The position numbers and the translations under genes were made by a program. 34,776 bases of DNA from an uncultured Oscillospiraceae bacterium (GTDB taxonomy: Bacteria > Bacillota > Clostridia > Oscillospirales > Oscillospiraceae), in NCBI GenBank assembly GCA_946546815.1, contig CAMNOL010000011.1:1-34776 (forward strand). Direction: 5' to 3'. The notes beneath the pieces are model-generated. The model saw only the letters and a program-made list of their open reading frames with translations. It was not told the origin of the DNA and did no database searches. Within the stretch, counting starts at the first letter, position 1. Each line of letters begins with the position of its first letter. Shown here piece by piece: positions 30,162 through 34,776 of the stretch.

Positions 30162-30227
30162 CTACAAAATGGTTACAAATTCAGATCTCCTCCTCCGCCG
30201 GAGCAAAACCATCCGGGCTATAAAATG

Positions 30228-30252
30228 TGCACAAAATTCCGCTGCACAAATT
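30228..30252. promoter_or_regulatory. Tandem TGCACAAA(A)TT motifs upstream of malQ
   Basis: TGCACAAAATT (30228-30238) and TGCACAAATT (30243-30252) are direct repeats 15 bases apart, 41 bases upstream of the -35. The second is identical to the motif at 11964-11973 before the oligo-1,6-glucosidase gene and close to the TGCGCAAAGTT before the sugar ABC operon. Confidence 0.45.
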
Positions 30253-30292
30253 GTTGAAAACAGAGGTAATGGCCATCACTCTTTGGCGGGCA

Positions 30293-30321
30293 TTGAAGAT
30301 TTTACCGGGAAATGGTACTAT
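30293..30321 (+). promoter_or_regulatory. Promoter of malQ
   Basis: TTGAAG (30293-30298), 17-bp spacer, TACTAT (30316-30321), 62 bases before the start codon. Confidence 0.6.
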
Positions 30322-30383
30322 ATTGGCACAATAAATTTATGAACTGCTGAATTTTTGGCAGAAAAAATAAGGAGTAATTGACT

Positions 30384-31946
30384 ATGAAACGAGCTGCGGG
30401 CGTGCTGCTGCCCATTACCAGCCTGCCGTCTAAGTACGGAATCGGTTGTTTTTCTCAGAGCGCGTATGATTTTGTGGACTGGCTGGCCCAGGCCGGGCAG
30501 TCCTATTGGCAGATTCTGCCGCTGGGGCCCACCAGCTACGGAGATTCTCCCTATCAGTCCTTTTCCACCTTTGCAGGCAACCCCTATTTTATCAGCCTGG
30601 AAGCGCTGGTGGAGGAGGGGGTGCTGACGGAAGCGGAGTGTAAGGCCGCCGACTTCGGCAGAAAGGCCAGCGACATCAACTACAAAAAGATTTATGACGC
30701 CCGGTATCCGCTGCTTCGCAAGGCCTATGAGCGCAGCGACATCGCCAACAACCCGGAGTACCAGAAATTTGTGGAGGAAAACCACTGGTGGCTGGCCGAT
30801 TATGCGCTGTTTATGGCGGTGAAGGCCCGCTTCGGCGGCCGCCCCTGGAATGAGTGGGCGGAGGACATCCGCCTGCGCTGGGACAACGCCATGGACTATT
30901 ACCGCAGGGAGCTGTACTTTGACATCGAGTTCCAGCAGTACATGCAGTTTAAGGTGTTCCAGCAGTGGCACAGGCTGAAGGACTACGCCAACGAAAAGGG
31001 AATTCAGCTCATCGGTGATATTCCCATCTATGTGGCGATGGACAGCGCGGACGCCTGGGCCAATCCGGAGCTGTTCCAGCTGGATGAGGAAAATGTTCCT
31101 GTTGCCGTGGCGGGCTGCCCGCCGGACGGCTTTTCTGCCACCGGACAGCTGTGGGGCAACCCCCTGTACCGGTGGGACTACCACAGATCCACCGGCTACC
31201 AGTGGTGGGTGACCCGTCTGTGGTACTGCTTCCAGCTGTACGATGTGGTTCGGATCGACCACTTCCGGGGCTTTGACGAGTACTATTCCATTCCCTACGG
31301 CGAGGACACCGCCAGGAACGGCCACTGGGAGAAGGGGCCGGGCATGGATCTGTTCCGCACGGTGGAGGAAAAACTGGGCTGGCACCCGGTCATTGCCGAA
31401 GATTTGGGCTACGTCACCGACACAGTGCGCCAGCTGGTGAGGGACAGCGGCTTCCCCGGCATGAAGGTGCTGGAGTTCGCCTTTGACAGCCGGGATTCCG
31501 GCTCTGCCAACGACTACCTGCCCCACAACTACACCGAAAACTGCGTGGTGTACACCGGCACCCACGACAACGAGACGCTGGTGGGCTGGCTGGGCAGCAT
31601 TCTGCCGGAGGAGCGGCAGATGGCCCGGGATTACCTGTGGGATCAGCGGACGCCGGAGGAGGAGCTGTATCAATCCTTCATTGCCCTGGCCATGCGGAGC
31701 AGCGCCCGCACCTGTATCATCCCGCTCCAGGATTATCTGGGACTGGACAACCGATGCCGCATCAACCAGCCCTCTACAGTGGGCAGCAACTGGCGCTGGC
31801 GCGTGACCAGACGTCAGCTGTCCAAAAAGCTGCAGGCCGAACTGCTGCGGATTGCCAAGCTGTACGGCCGCGCCAACTGGGATGCGCTGGAACGGGAACA
31901 GGCTGGGGAGCAGGAAAAGGCGGACGCAGCGGAGACAGAAGCATAA
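30384..31946 (+). CDS. malQ: 4-alpha-glucanotransferase (amylomaltase), GH77
   Basis: 520 residues; ATG 30384 with AAGGAG 9 bases upstream (the track's TTG is two codons earlier). GH77 disproportionating enzyme: it transfers 4-alpha-glucan segments between maltodextrins and releases glucose. Catalytic set: nucleophile Asp292 in RIDHFRGF, acid/base Glu339 in IAEDLG and transition-state Asp395 in THDNET. GDIPIYV (211-217) and the N-terminal GVLLPITSLPSKYGIG with LPLGPTSYGDSPYQ are family marks. Cytoplasmic. It is the natural partner of the alpha-glucosidases and the sugar ABC importer at 8992-17469, from which it is separated by about 13 kb. The C-terminal tail after about residue 500 is Glu/Ala-rich and non-conserved. 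Confidence 0.97.
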   Translation: MKRAAGVLLPITSLPSKYGIGCFSQSAYDFVDWLAQAGQSYWQILPLGPTSYGDSPYQSFSTFAGNPYFISLEALVEEGVLTEAECKAADFGRKASDINYKKIYDARYPLLRKAYERSDIANNPEYQKFVEENHWWLADYALFMAVKARFGGRPWNEWAEDIRLRWDNAMDYYRRELYFDIEFQQYMQFKVFQQWHRLKDYANEKGIQLIGDIPIYVAMDSADAWANPELFQLDEENVPVAVAGCPPDGFSATGQLWGNPLYRWDYHRSTGYQWWVTRLWYCFQLYDVVRIDHFRGFDEYYSIPYGEDTARNGHWEKGPGMDLFRTVEEKLGWHPVIAEDLGYVTDTVRQLVRDSGFPGMKVLEFAFDSRDSGSANDYLPHNYTENCVVYTGTHDNETLVGWLGSILPEERQMARDYLWDQRTPEEELYQSFIALAMRSSARTCIIPLQDYLGLDNRCRINQPSTVGSNWRWRVTRRQLSKKLQAELLRIAKLYGRANWDALEREQAGEQEKADAAETEA

Positions 31947-31966
31947 TCAGCAGGTACAGAATCCAT

Positions 31967-31997
31967 CAGGACCCCGGCGCCGCCGGGGTCCTGTTTT
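31967..31997. terminator. Intrinsic terminator after malQ
   Basis: CAGGACCCCGGC and GCCGGGGTCCTG form a perfect 12-bp stem with a three-base loop, followed by TTTT on the plus strand. It lies between convergent malQ and spoIID. Confidence 0.88.
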
Positions 31998-32001
31998 GCG
32001 C

Positions 32002-33105
32002 TCATTTCTGCCGCAGCTCTGCGCCGGGATAGTACCAGGACAGGATTTCCTCCGCTGTTTTTCCCTGCTTTGCCAGCGCGTTGGCACCATACTGGCTCAT
32101 GCCCACGCCGTGCCCATAGCCGGTGACATAAAAGGTGATCTGGTCGCCCTGGCATTCCACGGTAAAACTGGCGCTGCGCAGACCGAACATGGTTCGGATC
32201 TCTCCGGTATCCGCTGTCACCCCGCCGATTTCCATGGAGACAGGAAGCCCGGCCTGGTCAGAGGTCACTTTTCCGAACCAGTCGGCGCAGTCCGGCGCGC
32301 TCAGGTCCGCCTTGGGATAGGCGTGCAAAAACAGCTGGGAAAACTCCTTTTTGCTCACCGTTACCGTGCTGTAATAGTTGGGCACAGATCCTTCGTCCTC
32401 CGGGCTGGACACCTCCTGCAGATAGGGATAATCCTCCCCCCAGACTTCCAGGGCAGATTTGGTGCTGCCCGCGCTGGCCGCATGAAAGGCGGACAAAATC
32501 GGTTCATCCCGATAATAAAGGGCCAGGCCGTCGGTGGAGGAGACTGCCTGGTTGATTTTTTCTGTGTATTCCTCCCGGCCTTTTTTTCCCCACTCGGCCA
32601 GCCGGTCCTTTCTGGAGATCCATGCCTGACAGCAGCCGGAGTCGCCGCAGATGTGGGCCTTTGGGTGGTGCTTGCTGGGATGGGACATCCGGTACAGAGT
32701 GTAAGTCCGGGCTGCCACGGCCTGGGCCCGAAGGGCCTCCAAATCAAAGGCGGCGGGCATTTCCGCGGCCACTACCCCCCATAGGTACTGGTCCATCGTC
32801 ATTTTCCGGTTTTTTCCGTTGAGTTCCACAGTGAGTGTTATCGCGCTGTCTCGGGTGCCCGGCTCGGGGGTCTCTGCGGTGCCGGCGGAGGAGGCGGGGG
32901 CCGCGCTCCGGGTGTCGGGCACATCCGACGCGGGACGGGGCAGCACTGCCGCCGCAGGCTGAAGGGAGACAGGAGTGATGCGGCCCGCCGTCAGCAGGGA
33001 GAGGGGCAGGAGAAAGGTCATGAGCACAGAGAAAAGTGCTGTGAGCAGAGTGAACTTGCAGGAAATTACAGATTGAGTTGCAGATTGCTTTGCATGACGT
33101 TTCAT
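32002..33105 (-). CDS. spoIID: SpoIID/LytB-type sporulation peptidoglycan hydrolase
   Basis: 367 residues from ATG 33105. The AAAGGA site lies about 15 bases upstream, longer than usual, so the start is moderately certain; the track's further upstream extension enters the citrate synthase promoter. One N-terminal TM helix (about 17-40), a Pro/Ala/Ser linker, then the SpoIID domain: WGVVAAEMPAAFDLEALRAQ contains the catalytic Glu, followed by ARTYTLYR, the Cys-containing loop CGDSGCCQAW and the closing GYGHGVGMSQYGANALA. SpoIID is a lytic transglycosylase that, with SpoIIP and SpoIIM, drives engulfment of the forespore. It is unlinked to other engulfment genes here. Confidence 0.93.
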   Translation of the reverse strand: MKRHAKQSATQSVISCKFTLLTALFSVLMTFLLPLSLLTAGRITPVSLQPAAAVLPRPASDVPDTRSAAPASSAGTAETPEPGTRDSAITLTVELNGKNRKMTMDQYLWGVVAAEMPAAFDLEALRAQAVAARTYTLYRMSHPSKHHPKAHICGDSGCCQAWISRKDRLAEWGKKGREEYTEKINQAVSSTDGLALYYRDEPILSAFHAASAGSTKSALEVWGEDYPYLQEVSSPEDEGSVPNYYSTVTVSKKEFSQLFLHAYPKADLSAPDCADWFGKVTSDQAGLPVSMEIGGVTADTGEIRTMFGLRSASFTVECQGDQITFYVTGYGHGVGMSQYGANALAKQGKTAEEILSWYYPGAELRQK

Positions 33106-33183
33106 TTTTTGCTGAATCTGTCCTTTCTGGAACGGTATTAGTGTTGGATTCTGACGGAAAAATATAGAATCATGCAATGAACA

Positions 33184-33212
33184 TTGACTTTTCATCTGGA
33201 ATAGGATATACT
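33184..33212 (+). promoter_or_regulatory. Promoter of the citrate synthase gene
   Basis: TTGACT (33184-33189), 17-bp spacer, TATACT (33207-33212), 61 bases before the ATG at 33274. Confidence 0.78.
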
Positions 33213-33273
33213 GTAGCACAATAACGTAAAAAACTGTTTGCACTGCGCGGTGCATCACCGGAAAGGAACGACT

Positions 33274-34644
33274 ATGGCAAGAGAAATTTCCCCGATGACA
33301 TCGGAGTATATCCATTACCTGTCAGAGAATTACAGTAAGACCAACTACATTGACAACCGCGTTTACGATAGATTTGATATCAAGCGCGGCCTGCGCAATA
33401 AGGACGGCACCGGCGTCATGGCCGGTGCGTCCCAGGTGGGTATCGTTCACGGCTACTACATGGAGGACGGAGAAAAGGTTCCCATGGAGGGCAAGCTGAT
33501 CTACCGGGGCATCAACGTGGAGGATCTGATTCGGGGCTTCAGCCGGGAAAAACGCTTCGGCTTTGAGGAAACCGCCTACCTGCTGCTGATGGGCAAGCTG
33601 CCCAATAAGGAGGAGCTGGCGGGCTTCAATATGGCCATGGATGAGCTGCGTCCTCTGCCCCATATGTTCAGCGAGGACATGATCATCAAGGCGCCCAGCA
33701 TGGACATCATGAACAAGCTGGGACGCGCGGTGCTGACCCTCTATTCCTATGACGATGATCCGGAAACCAGAACATTGGAAAACGAACTTCGCCTGGCCAT
33801 GCAGCTGATTGCCCGGACTCCCATGATCATCTCTCACGCCTACGCCACCAAACGGTGCTATTTTGACAAGGATTCCCTGTACCTGCACCGGGCCATGCCG
33901 GGCCACGGCGCCGCGGAAAACATCCTGGCCGCTACCCGAAAGGACCAGAGCTACACCCTGGAGGAGGCCATTCTGCTGGACCTGTGCCTGGTGCTCCACG
34001 CCGAGCACGGCGGCGGCAACAACTCCACCTTCACCTGCCGGGTGGTGTCCTCCTCCTACACGGACATCTTCGCTTCCATTTCCGCGGCAGTGGGCTCCCT
34101 CAAGGGTCCCCGCCACGGCGGCGCCAACATCCGCTGCAAACAGCAGCAGGATATGATTGCCCGGGAGGTCCGGGATTACAAGGACGACGATGAGATCAAA
34201 TATGTGCTCAAGCGGATTCTGAACAAGGAGCTGTTTGATTACTCTGGCCTGATTTACGGTATGGGCCACGCCATCTACACCCTGTCTGACCCGAGAGCCA
34301 AGATTCTGAAGAAGTTTGCCCGTTCTCTGGCGGACAAAAAGGGCCTGACCGATCGCCTGGACCTGGTGGAGAGTGTGGAGCGCCTGACCCCCGAGGTGTT
34401 TGCACGGGTGAAGGGGAGCAGCAAGCCCATGTGCGCCAACGTGGACCTGTACTCCGGCTTTGTCTACGATATGCTGGGCATCCCGGAGGAGCTGTACACG
34501 CCGCTGTTTGCAACCGCCCGTATGCTGGGCTGGTGCGCCCACCGGATGGAGGAGATCTACTGCAACCCCGGAAAGATCATCCGCCCGGCTTACAAGGCCA
34601 TTACCCCCAAGCAGCCCTTTGTCCCCATGGAGGACCGGAAATAA
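33274..34644 (+). CDS. gltA: Citrate synthase
   Basis: 456 residues; ATG 33274 after AAAGGA. It condenses oxaloacetate with acetyl-CoA. Catalytic residues by family alignment: His281 in GPRHGGAN, His332 in MGHAIY and Asp391 in NVDLYSG, with Arg341 in SDPRAKIL. IYRGINVEDLI (about 80-90) is the usual N-terminal signature. Variant features are HAEHGGGNNSTF (242-253) in place of HADHEQNAST-like sequence, and Ala333 where most enzymes have GHRVYK. These suggest a clade common in anaerobes, but methylcitrate or other acyl-CoA use is not excluded. No aconitase or isocitrate dehydrogenase gene is in the window. Likely role: glutamate precursor synthesis. Own promoter and terminator. Confidence 0.92.
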   Translation: MAREISPMTSEYIHYLSENYSKTNYIDNRVYDRFDIKRGLRNKDGTGVMAGASQVGIVHGYYMEDGEKVPMEGKLIYRGINVEDLIRGFSREKRFGFEETAYLLLMGKLPNKEELAGFNMAMDELRPLPHMFSEDMIIKAPSMDIMNKLGRAVLTLYSYDDDPETRTLENELRLAMQLIARTPMIISHAYATKRCYFDKDSLYLHRAMPGHGAAENILAATRKDQSYTLEEAILLDLCLVLHAEHGGGNNSTFTCRVVSSSYTDIFASISAAVGSLKGPRHGGANIRCKQQQDMIAREVRDYKDDDEIKYVLKRILNKELFDYSGLIYGMGHAIYTLSDPRAKILKKFARSLADKKGLTDRLDLVESVERLTPEVFARVKGSSKPMCANVDLYSGFVYDMLGIPEELYTPLFATARMLGWCAHRMEEIYCNPGKIIRPAYKAITPKQPFVPMEDRK

Positions 34645-34657
34645 CGTACATCACCGG

Positions 34658-34685
34658 AAAACCCGCCGTTCAGGCGGGTTTTCTT
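34658..34685 (+). terminator. Intrinsic terminator after citrate synthase
   Basis: AAAACCCGCC pairs with GGCGGGTTTT around GTTCA, then TCTTCC. Confidence 0.88.
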
Positions 34686-34730
34686 CCAAATTGGTATGGA
34701 AAAACTGTGCTGAAATCCCCGAAAAAACAG

Positions 34731-34759
34731 TTGACAAGCTCTGGGGAATCTGCTACACT
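34731..34759 (+). promoter_or_regulatory. Promoter of a gene beyond the right edge
   Basis: Perfect TTGACA (34731-34736), 17-bp spacer, TACACT (34754-34759). Only 17 bases remain in the window after it, so its gene is not visible. Confidence 0.75.
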
Positions 34760-34776
34760 GAAAAAGCCGCATTGAG

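Larger units (their letters stand above)
30071..30383. other. Divergent region between the DUF3298 lipoprotein and malQ
   Basis: 313 bases without a gene. It holds a minus-strand promoter (30133-30161), two TGCACAAA motifs (30228-30252) and a plus-strand promoter (30293-30321). No other structure was noticed. Confidence 0.7.

Noticed and set aside
33106-33183. Sigma-E promoter for spoIID
   Set aside because: Only partial matches such as TATATT and CAACACTAAT were found at acceptable spacing; not good enough to report as a feature.

Overview
The window looks like chromosome of a GC-rich, spore-forming, anaerobic Firmicute of the gut Oscillospiraceae type. The evidence is yabP, yabQ and spoIID (endospore formers), near-consensus TTGACA/TATAAT promoters with strong AGGAGG ribosome binding sites, Gram-positive lipoproteins, a wall-teichoic-acid-like polymerase, and small palindromic intergenic repeats of a kind I associate with this family. 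The taxon is an inference from gene content and style, not from a search.

Layout. 1-1133: tail of a membrane protein, a palindromic repeat, then a TPP riboswitch with its attenuator in front of thiT (thiamin ECF transporter S component). 1142-6049: an unusual group made of a CbbX/SpoVK-type AAA+ ATPase (minus), a zinc-ribbon/TM/Big2/charged-helix/Big2 surface protein (divergent, plus), a macro-domain protein fused to a C-terminal helical HTH-like domain, and a soluble vWA protein with an intact MIDAS. This is the best candidate for an undescribed system. 6124-8852: a YczE/YitT-type membrane protein divergent from a LysR regulator, then two small membrane proteins separated by a MITE-like element that supplies the stop codon of the first.

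8992-19153: an alpha-glucoside locus. Two GH13 subfamily-31 glucosidases flank a LacI-type repressor. One has Ala and the other Val after the catalytic Asp, which predicts alpha-1,4 versus alpha-1,6 preference. Downstream are a lipoprotein sugar-binding protein, two ABC permeases (no ATPase is encoded, so a shared MsmX-like ATPase is inferred), a YesL-family (DUF624) membrane protein and an AraC regulator. malQ at 30384 belongs functionally with this locus, and a TGCRCAAA-type motif recurs upstream of several of these genes. 19257-21584: an orphan ribose/galactose-type binding lipoprotein divergent from a second LysR regulator.

21651-23847: a small HAD-fold protein followed by the conserved sporulation/division/RNA cluster yabP-yabQ-divIC-S1 protein; the yabQ frame runs far into divIC. 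23932-29017: an IspD/TarI-type cytidylyltransferase and a large TagF-like polyol-phosphate polymerase (minus operon), divergent from an extended-SDR NAD-dependent epimerase/dehydratase. A second mosaic repeat, sharing a core with the first MITE, lies in the tagF-like leader. 29072-34644: a DUF3298-type lipoprotein, malQ, spoIID and a citrate synthase. A good promoter at the right edge points to a gene beyond the window. No tRNA, rRNA, CRISPR array, transposase or phage gene was recognised.
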